From Streptomyces sp. NBC_00569 (GTDB taxonomy: Bacteria; Actinomycetota; Actinomycetes; Streptomycetales; Streptomycetaceae), in the NCBI RefSeq assembly GCF_036345255.1, contig NZ_CP107783.1, forward strand, positions 8,239,001 through 8,303,000: a DNA stretch of 64,000 nucleotides. The letters are read 5' to 3'. Under the pieces are notes generated by a model. That model searched no databases and was not told where the DNA came from. It saw only the letters and a program-made list of their open reading frames with translations. The translations under genes were made by a program, and so were the position numbers. Each line of letters starts with the position of its first letter. Position 1 is the first letter of the stretch. Shown here piece by piece: positions 17,218 to 26,462 of this stretch.

Positions 17218-18155
17218 GGGGAGGTCCTCCTTACGGCGAGCGACGCCGGTGCACGGAGGGCCTCGGCCGGGAGGGCTTCCTGCAGGTACGCGCGCACTTC
17301 GTGCGTCGAGCGAGCGACACGGACCCCCGCGTCCCTGAGCGCTGCAATCTTTTCCTGGACGGTCGCCCCGCCGGCTCCGTGCAGCGCGTGCCCGAACGGC
17401 ACGGAATCCGGCAAGGAGTCGCCTGCGCGTCCCACCACCATCGCGACCACGGGCAGGTCGATTCGCCCCTCGGCCACGGCGGCGGCCAGGTCGAGCTCCT
17501 GGCGGCTGGACGGCTCACCGAAGACCAGCACGGCCCGGGTCAGCGGGTCCTGGGCCACCAGCTCGACCCCTTCGGTCAGGGGTGTTCCGACCATCGGCAC
17601 GCCGCCGATCGACACCTGCACGCTGGTGCCCCAGCCCCAGGTCCGCACGGACATCCCCAGCTCGGAAGCCATGCCGCCGCTGCGGGAGACGATCCCGACC
17701 GGACCGGGGGTGAATCGCTGCCACGGCTCATCGCCGCCCGGGCAGCCGATCCGGCCCACGCCCGGCACCACGATCCCCTGCGAGTTCGGCCCGATCACCC
17801 GGCAGTTGCCCCGGCGGGCGACCTCCAGGACCCGCAGCCAGTGATGCTGCGGAATCTTCTCCGAGCTGACCACGACCAGTTCGATTCCGGCCTGCGCCGC
17901 CTCCACAACCGCATCCGCCGCGGCCTGTGGCGGCGCGTAGCTCATCGCCACCCTTGCGCCGGTCACGGCGACGGCCTGCGCGACTGTGTCAAAAACGGGC
18001 ACCCCGTGCACCTCGGAGCCCCCCTTGCCGGGGGTGACGCCGGCCGCCACACGAACGCCCGAATCGAGCATCCAGCGGGTCTCCAGCCGTCCTTGCGTGC
18101 CGGTGATGCCCTGTACCAGCAGCCCCGGACCGGTTTCCAGAAGTCCTCGGATCAT
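17214..18155 (-). CDS. SucD-like CoA ligase alpha subunit
   Basis: This 313-residue protein has the CoA-binding Rossmann domain and ligase domain of succinyl-CoA synthetase alpha subunits (ADP/GDP-forming). VQGITGTQG opens the CoA-binding fold. RSGGMASELG matches the SGTLTYE region. The phosphorylatable histidine is kept in PFGHALHGAGG. The ATG at 18155 overlaps the beta-subunit stop. An AAGGAGGA near the end serves the next, broken, gene. Sequence differences from housekeeping SucD suggest another acid than succinate. Confidence 0.88.
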   Translation of the reverse strand: MIRGLLETGPGLLVQGITGTQGRLETRWMLDSGVRVAAGVTPGKGGSEVHGVPVFDTVAQAVAVTGARVAMSYAPPQAAADAVVEAAQAGIELVVVSSEKIPQHHWLRVLEVARRGNCRVIGPNSQGIVVPGVGRIGCPGGDEPWQRFTPGPVGIVSRSGGMASELGMSVRTWGWGTSVQVSIGGVPMVGTPLTEGVELVAQDPLTRAVLVFGEPSSRQELDLAAAVAEGRIDLPVVAMVVGRAGDSLPDSVPFGHALHGAGGATVQEKIAALRDAGVRVARSTHEVRAYLQEALPAEALRAPASLAVRRTSP

Positions 18156-19345
18156 CGGGCGAAGCCCTCCCATGCCTGGGGCGCTCGGCCCATCGCGGAG
18201 ATCAGCAGGTCGCATGCGTCTTCGAGCGACGCCGCGCGGTCGAGTACGAGTGCTCCCGGCAGCCCTGCCTTCAGCATCTCCCGAGCCTCGGCCTCGAACG
18301 GCCCGGCCAGCCGGACCACCGTCGGCACATGCCCAGCATCGAATCCGGCCTCCTCGGCGGCTTCGATGAACTCCTGGGCCAGCTCGCGGGCATCCACCAG
18401 GTTCAGCACCGCAGCGCCGAACAGCGCCCCGCGGATCCCGGGGACGGACAGGGCGGAACGGAACAGCGCCTGCACCTTGGCGCTCCCGGCACCCGGCGAG
18501 GCGTCGAGGTAGCAGGCCGGGAGGACGCCGTTGTCGTACAGGTAGTCCAACCCGACAAGACCTGCGCCTCTCCCACTGATCAGGTAGGCCACGTCCCCGT
18601 CGAGCTCGAAGAACGCCACGCCGGGACGGTGGGGCTCGGCGGCGTCCGCCTCACGCACGGCGATCTCGCGCGGCGAGGGAGCCTTGTGCGGGGCGATCCC
18701 GGGCTCGACCAGCACGTCCGGCCGGAATCCCCTGGCCGCTGCCCGGCCGTGCGGGTCGAATTCGACCGCCACGCCGACGGCGACCAGACGCTGCTCGTCC
18801 CACCGGAAGGGGGTGACCTCGACAAGAACTGCTTCGGCGGCGCAGAAGGCGGTCCAGAGGATCTGCAGCGCGTGAGCGAGTGCACCGCGCAGTTGCCGGT
18901 CCTTGACGTCAGCCTGGTCGAGCAGGCTGACGACCTCGTGGTCGTGCAGGCCCTCTGACAGGTGGACCCTCACCGCAGCCGCCTGATGCGTGTCGAATCC
19001 GACTCCGCCGTTAACGCTCGCCCGCACGACGGCGCCGTACGAAATCTCGTCGAGCGCGATGGAGAGGCAGTATTCGCCCCCCTCGACGTACTCCTCCACG
19101 ACGGCGGGCGTACCGCGTCGAAGAGTCGCGGCGACAGCGGCCGACAGCTCGTCCGAGGACCGGCAGATGTGCACGAGACCGGCCTTGCCGCCGCCGACGA
19201 TGTCGGGTTTCACCACCCACGGTGGCCCGAACGCCGGCTCGTGCGGCGCCAGGATCCGCCCATCCGTCACGACGACCAGCTCGGGCGTCGTGACGCCGAG
19301 CCGACGAAGCCACGGCATTGCAGCGCTCTCAGTGGCCTGTGGCAT
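18152..19345 (-). CDS. SucC-like CoA ligase beta subunit (ATP-grasp)
   Basis: This 397-residue partner of the alpha subunit is the first gene of the operon. The N-terminal ATP-grasp region is visible (WVVKPDIVGGGKAGLVHI, VEEYVEGGEYCLSIALD). A C-terminal ligase domain has LISGRGAGLVGLDYLYDNG and AVLNLVDARE. Together the two make or use an acyl-CoA with ADP/ATP. The ATG at 19345 has AAGGGAG upstream. It is transcribed divergently from the LysR gene across a 142-bp region, part of which is duplicated at 6320-6474. Confidence 0.88.
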   Translation of the reverse strand: MPQATESAAMPWLRRLGVTTPELVVVTDGRILAPHEPAFGPPWVVKPDIVGGGKAGLVHICRSSDELSAAVAATLRRGTPAVVEEYVEGGEYCLSIALDEISYGAVVRASVNGGVGFDTHQAAAVRVHLSEGLHDHEVVSLLDQADVKDRQLRGALAHALQILWTAFCAAEAVLVEVTPFRWDEQRLVAVGVAVEFDPHGRAAARGFRPDVLVEPGIAPHKAPSPREIAVREADAAEPHRPGVAFFELDGDVAYLISGRGAGLVGLDYLYDNGVLPACYLDASPGAGSAKVQALFRSALSVPGIRGALFGAAVLNLVDARELAQEFIEAAEEAGFDAGHVPTVVRLAGPFEAEAREMLKAGLPGALVLDRAASLEDACDLLISAMGRAPQAWEGFAR

Positions 19346-19373
19346 CTGGACTCCCTTCCTGGCCGGTGTCTTG

Positions 19374-19487
19374 GCGTTCGCGTGTTGGACCGCTCGTGTC
19401 AGTCTGGAGCGGGCCCCTGATTCACGGAAGTGGCTACTAGCAACCACAGTGATTGCCTTCATCGATCGCCCGGCTTATGGTCGCAGG
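19374..19487. promoter_or_regulatory. Divergent promoter region of the carboxylase operon and LysR gene
   Basis: This intergenic DNA lies between the first operon gene (start 19345) and the LysR start (19488). It is conserved at about 79 percent identity in the dead copy at 6320-6433. Blocks kept without change include GCGTTCGCGTG at the left and ACGGAAGTGG in the middle. The conservation of non-coding bases suggests binding sites for the LysR protein. Confidence 0.6.
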
Positions 19488-20429
19488 ATGAGATCGGAAC
19501 AGATGCGCTATCTGGAGGCGGCGATCCGCCTCGGTTCCCTGCGCAAGGCGGCCACGGAAGTGGGTATCGGGCAACCGACGCTCAGCCAGCAGATCCGACG
19601 CCTCGAGGAGGACCTCAACGTCAACCTGTTGATCCGCCGCGCCAACGGGGTCCTCCCCAGCGCCGAGGCCCGGATTCTGCTGCCACACATACGGCAGGTC
19701 ATCCAGGCCGACCGAGCCCTTCGGGAGGAGGCCGAGCTGATCAACGGGCTGCGCAGCGGCTGCGTCCGCCTGGGCGCGGTCACCACAGCGGGCCAGATCC
19801 TGCTGCCCGAAGTGGTCCCGCTCTACCGGAACGCCTTCCCCAGCGTGCGCTTTTCCGTGTGGGAGGCCAGCTCCGCGGCCGTGCGCGACAAGGTGACGAA
19901 CGGCGAGCTCGACCTCGGACTGGTCGCGGGCCCCAGAGATCCCGACACCGACAGCGGCCTCGTCTCCACCGATCTGATCTCCGACGAAATCGTGCTGTGC
20001 GTGCCCCGGGGCCACCCCTTGGCGGACAAGCCGACCGTGAGTGTCCCGGACCTGGAAGGCCAGTCGTGGGTGCTCCCCGCGCGCGGCTACGCCGCGCGAC
20101 ACCTGGCGGATTCCCTGTTCGCGCCAAGCGACCAGAACGTCGTCTACGAGACGACCAACCCACATTCGACCCTGCTCATGGTCGCCGCCAGGGTGGGCAT
20201 CGCGTTGCTGTCCCGATCCGCGCTCCTCAGCCACCGGGCTGATGAGATCGTGACGCCGGTAACCGACTGGGACCCGCTGCGGTTGACCGTGTCCATGATC
20301 GCGCGCGCGGACATGCAGCCGGGGCCCGCAGTGCGAAAGCTCATTGAGGTTCTGCGCAAGGTGAGTGCGGAGCGGTCGCAGGCTGCCCTCCGTCACGCGA
20401 CCGCACCATCGGCCCGATCGCCGCAGTAG
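19488..20429 (+). CDS. LysR-family transcriptional regulator
   Basis: This 313-residue regulator has an N-terminal winged helix (RYLEAAIRLGSLRKAATEVG, then QPTLSQQIRRLEEDL) followed by a periplasmic-binding-protein-like effector domain (residues about 90-295). It is divergent from the carboxylase operon, the usual arrangement for a LysR activator that responds to a pathway intermediate. The ATG at 19488 was preferred over the internal ATG at 19503 because the winged helix begins right after it. A truncated homologue lies at 6434-6474. Confidence 0.93.
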   Translation: MRSEQMRYLEAAIRLGSLRKAATEVGIGQPTLSQQIRRLEEDLNVNLLIRRANGVLPSAEARILLPHIRQVIQADRALREEAELINGLRSGCVRLGAVTTAGQILLPEVVPLYRNAFPSVRFSVWEASSAAVRDKVTNGELDLGLVAGPRDPDTDSGLVSTDLISDEIVLCVPRGHPLADKPTVSVPDLEGQSWVLPARGYAARHLADSLFAPSDQNVVYETTNPHSTLLMVAARVGIALLSRSALLSHRADEIVTPVTDWDPLRLTVSMIARADMQPGPAVRKLIEVLRKVSAERSQAALRHATAPSARSPQ

Positions 20430-20648
20430 ATCACCGGCCGGACGGCCCGCGACGACAGGTTCCCCGGTGAATCGCTCGAGCCAGCTGTGGGCGGCGCCGG
20501 CAGTGCGCGGCGAAACATCGCCGACCACGCGTCTCGGACACCACCGCGCGCGACTCGCGACGACGATCGAGTGACTATAGAGGTGTAGGGCAAGGCTCGC
20601 AGCGGATCACCAGCTGGGACCTCTGTCGCCACGTCTGGAGGTGGCCCT

Positions 20649-22721
20649 ATGGCGAGGAGCGACCTGACTGCGTCCAGGAGTGATCTGGAGGCGGCACTGA
20701 TCGAGGCCCTCTTCACCCAGTCGCCCGTGGGACTGCATCTGCTGAACACCGATCTGCACGTCGTGCGCTTCAACACGGCCACTGCCCTGGCCCGGTCCGT
20801 GCCCGTCGAGGACATCCTCGGACGACCGTTCACGGAGACATACGGGCTCGTCGAACCCGACGAGATCGAAGCCCTTGTTCGCGGGGTCCTCGTGAGCGGC
20901 GTCCCCGCGATCGATCGCATCGTGCGGCTCCGTCCACGAGCCGCCCCTGAGCGCGAGCACCGCTTCGCGGTCTCGGTCTTTCGCCTTCAGAACGACCGGG
21001 GGGCGGTGCTCGGCCTGGCCGCGGCGGTGGTCGACGTCACCGAACGCGAACGGGCGCGCCAACGCCTGAATCTCCTTGCCGCGGCGCGCGACAGTGTCGG
21101 CCGCACCCTCGACGCAGGGGTTACCTGCCAAGAACTCGCGGACATCGTGGTGCCGGATTTCGCGGACACCGCTGTGGTGGAGGTGGTCGACTCGGCGATG
21201 CGCGGCGAGGAACCCCCTCCCGCCCCGCTTCCTGCCGGCGTCCAGCTGCGCCGCGCCGCATTCAGCAGCAGAGTCCCGAATGCCCCGCAAGCCCACCCGG
21301 TAGGACACATCCGCGACGTCCCCGGCCCCACCCCTGACACCGAGATCCTGAGCGACCTGCGCCCCCGCGTGGTGCGTTTGCACGCCGACTTGCCGTGGCT
21401 GGCCGCCGACCCGACCCGCGCCCAAGCCATACACGCCTCCGGCGCACACACGCTCCTGATCACGCCGATGACACTGCGTGGTGCCGTGCTCGGCCTGATC
21501 AGCCTCTACCTCATCGGAGAAGCAGACCCGTACGACGAGGACGACATAGCACTCGCGCTCGACCTGGCCAACCACACCGCCCTGTGCATCGACAACGCTC
21601 GCCGGTACACGCGGGAGCACACCATCGCCACGACGCTCGAACGGCGTCTCCTCCCCGACCGCGCCGTCCCCCAGACCGCCCTGGGAACCGCTGGTATGCC
21701 CATCCCTTCCGAGGGCGCGGTGGGGTGGTACGACACGATCGCCCTGCCAGGTGCCCGAACTGCCCTGGTTGTCGGCGAGATCGCGGGACAGGGCATCCAC
21801 GTCACCGCAGCCGTGGGGCAACTGCGCACCGTCGTCCGCTCCCTGGCCGCTTTCGACCTGGAACCCGACGAACTGATCGCGCGTCTGGACGACACGGCAA
21901 CTCTCCTGGCCGCCGAACGCGCATCACTACCGTCAGGCGACTCCCTCCATCACGAGGTATTCGCGGCCACCTGTACATATGCCATCTACGACCCCTTGGC
22001 CCTCACCTGCACGGCCGCCAGTGCCGGCCGCCCGACCTTCGCCATCACCCTCCCCGACGGGACCACCCGGATCCCTGACATCCCGGCCGGTCCACAACTG
22101 GGTGCCGTCGACAGGGCACCGTTCGCCGCAAACACCTTCGCGATTCCCGAAGGCGGCATACTGGCCATGGCGAGCCCCTCGACCCTGAGCGCGCTTCCAA
22201 GTGATCCGGAGCTCGTCCAGCGCTCACCGGCAGGCGCCGATCAGTCTCTGGAAGAGATCCTCGACGCCATTGTGTCCAGGCTGCTCGCCACCGACGCCGG
22301 GTCAAGGGCCGCGGCGGTCCTCCTTGCCCGCCCCCGCGGCTTCCCCAGCGAATGCGTTGCCACCTGGCAGCTCAGCGCCGACCCCACCGCCACAGCCACC
22401 GCCCGACACCACGTCCACGCCCAGCTCGCCACCTGGAACATGGATGAGGAAACGGCCTTCAACACCGAACTCATCGTCAGCGAACTCGTCACGAACGCCG
22501 TCCGCCACGGCAGCCCCCCGACAGAATTGCGCCTGATCCACGGCCGCACCCTCACCTGCGAGGTACGCGACACCAGCCCTGCTGCACCACATCTTCGCCA
22601 CGCCCGGACGGTAGACGAGGGGGGTCGTGGGCTGTTCATCGTCGCCCAGATCGCTCAGGTCTGGGGCACTCGCTACAACGCCGACGGCAAAACCGTCTGG
22701 ACCGAGCAGACGCTCCCCTGA
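20649..22721 (+). CDS. PAS-GAF-SpoIIE-HATPase regulator with degenerate phosphatase domain
   Basis: This 690-residue cytoplasmic signalling protein has a PAS domain (about 17-140), GAF (about 145-320), a SpoIIE/PP2C-like domain (about 330-560) and a C-terminal RsbW-type HATPase (about 570-690; NTELIVSELVTNAVRHG, GRGLFIVAQ). In active relatives metal-binding aspartates lie in GDWYD, VGDVxGHG and YTDGLxE. Here these read VGWYD, VGEIAGQG and MASPSTLS, so most metal ligands are missing. The kinase-like ATP site looks intact. The ATG at 20649 has GGAGGTGG upstream. It probably tunes an anti-sigma switch by binding or kinase action rather than dephosphorylation. Confidence 0.9.
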   Translation: MARSDLTASRSDLEAALIEALFTQSPVGLHLLNTDLHVVRFNTATALARSVPVEDILGRPFTETYGLVEPDEIEALVRGVLVSGVPAIDRIVRLRPRAAPEREHRFAVSVFRLQNDRGAVLGLAAAVVDVTERERARQRLNLLAAARDSVGRTLDAGVTCQELADIVVPDFADTAVVEVVDSAMRGEEPPPAPLPAGVQLRRAAFSSRVPNAPQAHPVGHIRDVPGPTPDTEILSDLRPRVVRLHADLPWLAADPTRAQAIHASGAHTLLITPMTLRGAVLGLISLYLIGEADPYDEDDIALALDLANHTALCIDNARRYTREHTIATTLERRLLPDRAVPQTALGTAGMPIPSEGAVGWYDTIALPGARTALVVGEIAGQGIHVTAAVGQLRTVVRSLAAFDLEPDELIARLDDTATLLAAERASLPSGDSLHHEVFAATCTYAIYDPLALTCTAASAGRPTFAITLPDGTTRIPDIPAGPQLGAVDRAPFAANTFAIPEGGILAMASPSTLSALPSDPELVQRSPAGADQSLEEILDAIVSRLLATDAGSRAAAVLLARPRGFPSECVATWQLSADPTATATARHHVHAQLATWNMDEETAFNTELIVSELVTNAVRHGSPPTELRLIHGRTLTCEVRDTSPAAPHLRHARTVDEGGRGLFIVAQIAQVWGTRYNADGKTVWTEQTLP

Positions 22722-23040
22722 TTGCAGCCGGCCCGCCGCATCGCCAGGGCCGCAGTTGGGCTGGAAGGGACGCATTCTGCGTAGCAGTCAGCTCCCTGTT
22801 CGGCCGGGTCGGTGGCTGCGGATAGTACTCCAGTTGTAGATCCCGATCTTGGTGTCTGGGCAGTGGTCTGTCGACAGAAGGTTGCATGAGAGCGGCCCTC
22901 GGGGGCGGCGTCCACAAGCCGCGTCGGTGGCGAGCACGCTGCCCGACCGTTGGCCCCCTTCGGGCCGGTGCGGGCCGTGGGGCTGCGGCAGACTGGTGCA
23001 CCCCACGGAGGGTGCGCAGGTGTCAATGGGCCGACCGCCG
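22722..23040. other. Intergenic stretch with no recognised gene
   Basis: Nothing in either strand shows a domain or good start signal. It leads into the transposase remnant, so part of it may be former insertion-element DNA. Confidence 0.4.
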
Positions 23041-23385
23041 ATGGATCTTGAGGTGTACGTGGAGCGGACACGGAGCGGAGCCGGTTCCTGGACGCCGGCC
23101 ACCGTGCTGCCTGGGTCGCGGGCGACGAGTCCTACGGCGGCAACCCGCGGCTACGAACCGCACTGGAGGCAAGCTGCACCGGTTAGGTCCTGGCAGTGGC
23201 CTGCTCCCACGAAGTCACGGTCAGCGCCGGGAAGTTCCGCGGGGACATCCCGGTCAAGAAGCTGCTCAGACGGGCATGACAGAGGCCCTCCGCCGGGGGC
23301 GGCGCGACGGGCCACCGTTCCTACGACTGGGCCGCCATCGACCTCACCGACCCCCGGCCCGCAACTCCTCAACCGTTGGGGACGT
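23041..23385 (+). pseudogene. IS701-family transposase remnant
   Basis: Broken plus-strand frames recover pieces of a DDE transposase: DLEVYVERTR, then (after loss of a segment) AGHRAAWVAGDESYGG with NPRLRTALEA, LAVACSHEVTV, and RSYDWAAIDLTDPRP. AWVAGDExYG carries one catalytic aspartate, and YDWA is a family hallmark close to the C-terminus. Several stops and shifts interrupt it, and no intact inverted repeats were found. The element is dead. Confidence 0.75.
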
Positions 23386-23500
23386 TCAGGGCGTCGAGGC
23401 GAAGTAACGCGATACGGCAGGACGTGGTGCCCGACGCCATCGCGGCGGACTGAACTCCGGTTCGTGGCGCGTCCAAGGGCAGCGCCTCGGCCCCGGCGGC

Positions 23501-23523
23501 AGGCCGTTCGAGAGGGCCTTTTT
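23501..23523 (+). terminator. Short hairpin followed by a T-run
   Basis: AGGCC pairs with GGCCT across a 9-nt loop and is followed by TTTT. It may be a weak terminator left by the mobile element, upstream of the secreted hydrolase gene. Confidence 0.35.
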
Positions 23524-23663
23524 CAGCCAGTGGAACTGACGATGCATCAAATAGGTCAGCCGTCCCGGACTCTTGACTCGTTGTCAGGGCCGCGCCATCC
23601 TCGACGGGACCTACGCGCGAGTAAGTTAGCGCGTGCCCGTTCCGGACAGCGAAGGTAGCCCGG

Positions 23664-25709
23664 ATGACCCTCCTCCGCAGACGCAGCCTGTTTGCCGTCG
23701 TCGTCGCCCTCCTGCTGGCCCTCGGCTTGGGCTCCCCTCCGGCCGTCGGCGCCGACACCCCCTGGTGGGAGCCCACGGCGCGGCCCGCCGCCGACTCTCA
23801 GATCAACGTCACCGGCGAACCCTTCCACGGCACGGACAGCCAGGGCCGGGTCCGCGGCTTCGTCGACGCGCACAATCACCTGATGTCCAACGAGGGCTTC
23901 GGCGGCCGCATCATCTGTGGCAAGCCGTTCTCCGAAGCGGGCATCGCCGACGCACTCAAGGACTGTCCCGAGCACTATCCCGACGGCTCGCTCGCCCTCT
24001 TCGAGAACGTCACCGGCGGTGCGGACGGTCACCACGACCCGGTGGGCTGGCCGACGTTCAAGGACTGGCCGGCCCACAACTCCCTCAGCCACCAGCAGAA
24101 TTACTACGCGTGGCTGGAGCGCGCCTGGCGCGGCGGCCAGCGGGTGCTGGTCAACGATTTGGTCACCAACGGCCTGTTGTGCTCGATCTATGTCAGGGAC
24201 CGCGGCTGCAACGAGATGGACGCCATCCGTCTCGAGGCCCGCAAGTCCTACGAGATGCAGGACTACATCGACAAGATCTACGGCGGAAAGGGCAAGGGCT
24301 TCTTCCGTATCGTCACCGACTCGACCCAGGCCCGCCAGGTCGTCGCGGAGGGCAAGCTCGCCGTGGTGCTCGGCGTCGAGACCTCGGAGCCCTTCGGCTG
24401 CAAGCAGATCCTCGACGTCCCCCAGTGCAGCCAGGCCGACATCGACAGCGGTCTGGACGAGCTGTACAAGCTGGGTGTGCGCAGCATGTTCCTGTGCCAC
24501 AAGTTCGACAACGCCCTGTGCGGGGTGCGGATGGACTCCGGCACCATCGGAACGGCCGTGGACATCGGCCAGTTCCTCTCCACCGGCACCTTCTGGAACA
24601 CGGAGAAGTGCAGCGGTCCGCAGCACGACAACCCCACCGGCAATGCGGCCGCCCCGGCAGAGGTGACCAAGCTGCTCCCCGCAGGCGCCAAGGTGCCCAC
24701 GTACGACAGCGACGCGCAGTGCAACAAGCGCGGTCTGACCCGCCTCGGTGAGTACGCGGTCAAGGGGCTGATGAAGCGCAACATGATGGTCGAGGTCGAC
24801 CACATGAGCGTCAAGGCGGCCGGCCGCACCCTGGACCTGCTGGAGTCGGCGGACTACCCCGGCGTGCTCTCCAGCCACAGCTGGATGGACGACGGCTGGC
24901 TGGAGCGCGTCTACCGCCTCGGCGGCTTCAAGGCCTCGTACATGTCCAGCGCCGACAGCTTCGCCAAGGAGTCCGCCGGGACCCGGGCGCTGCGCCAGAA
25001 GTACGGCGTCGGACTCGGCTACGGCACCGACATGAACGGTGTCGGCGGCTGGCCGGGACCGGTCGGACCCGACGCCCCCAACGCGGTCAAGTACCCCTTC
25101 CGCAGCGCCGACGGCGGCTCCGTCATCGACCGGCAGCACACCGGCGAACGCACCTGGGACTTCAACACCGACGGTGCGGCCCATGTCGGCATGGTGCCCG
25201 ACTGGCTCGAGCAGATGCGCCTCAGCGGCGGCAAGGACACGGTGCAGGACCTGCTCGGCGGCGCGGAGTCCTACCTCCGTACCTGGAAGGCGACCGAACT
25301 CCACAAGCCCGCGCCCGACCTCGCCGCCGGTGCCCCGGCGAGCGCCAGCTCGACGGAGTGGAACCCGTTCACCAGCTACGCCGCCGGCCGGGCCGTGGAC
25401 GGCGACACCGGCACGAGATGGGCGAGCGGCTGGTCGGACGACCAGTGGCTGCGGCTCGATCTGGGCAGCTCCCGTACGGTCGGCAAGGTCTCCCTCGACT
25501 GGGAACGGGCCTCTGCGCGGGCCTACCGGATCGAGGTGTCCGACGACGGGACCGCGTGGCGGACCGTGTGGTCCACGGACAGCGGGGACGGGGGCCTGGA
25601 CAACGCGGTGTTCAGTCCGGTGCAGGCGCGGTACGTACGTATCCACGGCGTGACACGCGAAACCAAGTACGGCTACTCGATCAACGAGGCGGCGGTGTAC
25701 GGCCGCTGA
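23664..25709 (+). CDS. Secreted metal-dependent hydrolase with C-terminal discoidin (F5/8) domain
   Basis: This 681-residue exported protein begins with a signal peptide (SLFAVVVALLLALGLGSPPAVGA). The body looks like an amidohydrolase/M19-type TIM barrel, with metal-ligand candidates in FVDAHNHLMS, an acidic VLGVETSEPFGC, VLSSHSWMDD and YGTDMNG. From about residue 555 a coagulation-factor 5/8 (CBM32-like) domain follows (VDGDTGTRWASGW, WLRLDLGSSRTV, YSINEAAVYG), which usually binds sugars or surfaces. Several cysteines suggest disulfides outside the cell. The substrate is unknown; a peptidase or deacylase are both possible. It converges with the TetR gene, with only 1 bp between stops. Confidence 0.85.
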   Translation: MTLLRRRSLFAVVVALLLALGLGSPPAVGADTPWWEPTARPAADSQINVTGEPFHGTDSQGRVRGFVDAHNHLMSNEGFGGRIICGKPFSEAGIADALKDCPEHYPDGSLALFENVTGGADGHHDPVGWPTFKDWPAHNSLSHQQNYYAWLERAWRGGQRVLVNDLVTNGLLCSIYVRDRGCNEMDAIRLEARKSYEMQDYIDKIYGGKGKGFFRIVTDSTQARQVVAEGKLAVVLGVETSEPFGCKQILDVPQCSQADIDSGLDELYKLGVRSMFLCHKFDNALCGVRMDSGTIGTAVDIGQFLSTGTFWNTEKCSGPQHDNPTGNAAAPAEVTKLLPAGAKVPTYDSDAQCNKRGLTRLGEYAVKGLMKRNMMVEVDHMSVKAAGRTLDLLESADYPGVLSSHSWMDDGWLERVYRLGGFKASYMSSADSFAKESAGTRALRQKYGVGLGYGTDMNGVGGWPGPVGPDAPNAVKYPFRSADGGSVIDRQHTGERTWDFNTDGAAHVGMVPDWLEQMRLSGGKDTVQDLLGGAESYLRTWKATELHKPAPDLAAGAPASASSTEWNPFTSYAAGRAVDGDTGTRWASGWSDDQWLRLDLGSSRTVGKVSLDWERASARAYRIEVSDDGTAWRTVWSTDSGDGGLDNAVFSPVQARYVRIHGVTRETKYGYSINEAAVYGR

Positions 25710-25710
25710 G

Positions 25711-26304
25711 CTACTCCCGCACCAACGTCAGGATCTGGTCCGCGACGACGTCCAGCACGTCGCCCGCCTTCTCCTCGTCGCCCAGCACGAGGAAGTTGAG
25801 GGTGAGCCCGTCGGTCAGCGCGGCCAGATACCTGGCAGCCGCGGGCTCGGGCACGGTCAGCTCCACGCCCAGGGCCGAGGGGAGTTGACGGAGCACCTTG
25901 GTGTGGGCCGCGAGATAGCGCTCGTACTGCCGCCGGGCGAGATGCTCATAGCCGGGCTCCCGCAGGGCGTACTGGGTGAGTTCGTACGTCAGCATGTGCT
26001 CGCCCGGATTGGCCAGTACGTGGTCCCAGTACGCCTGGAGCCCGGCGCGGATCGTCTCGCGCAGGGTGGGCCTGCGGGTGAGTGTGGTGAGGACGTCCGA
26101 CTCGGAGTGCTCGGAGATGGTGTCCATCACCGCTTCGAGCAACTCCTGCTTGGAGTCGAAGCAGTAGTGGAAAACGCTCAGCGAGACGCCCGCCTCCGCC
26201 ACGACGGACCGCGTGGTGGTCTTCGCGACGCCGTCGCGGGCCATGACCCGGATAGCAGCCTCGACCAGTTGCCTGCGCCGCTGCGCCGACGGCATCCGCC
26301 CCAT
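25711..26304 (-). CDS. TetR-family regulator
   Basis: This 197-residue repressor has the helix-turn-helix at about residues 25-45 (TTTRSVVAEAGVSLSVFHYCFDS), then a TetR C-terminal ligand domain with QYALREPGYEHLARRQYERY. The ATG at 26304 has GGAGGAGG close upstream. Its target is not obvious; it lies convergent to the secreted hydrolase and beyond a frameshifted small gene. Confidence 0.92.
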   Translation of the reverse strand: MGRMPSAQRRRQLVEAAIRVMARDGVAKTTTRSVVAEAGVSLSVFHYCFDSKQELLEAVMDTISEHSESDVLTTLTRRPTLRETIRAGLQAYWDHVLANPGEHMLTYELTQYALREPGYEHLARRQYERYLAAHTKVLRQLPSALGVELTVPEPAAARYLAALTDGLTLNFLVLGDEEKAGDVLDVVADQILTLVRE

Positions 26305-26462
26305 GGTGCCTCCTCCCCTGACCTGCGCAAGCATACGCCGCGGGGGTGCGGCGCAGCGGGCCGCTGTGACGGCCCGCGAGCTCCGCCGAGGGAGTCTCGC
26401 GGACACGAAGATGAGGTGCGGCCGTACCGAACGAGTCGCGCTCGAACCCTCGATCGTGGGGA

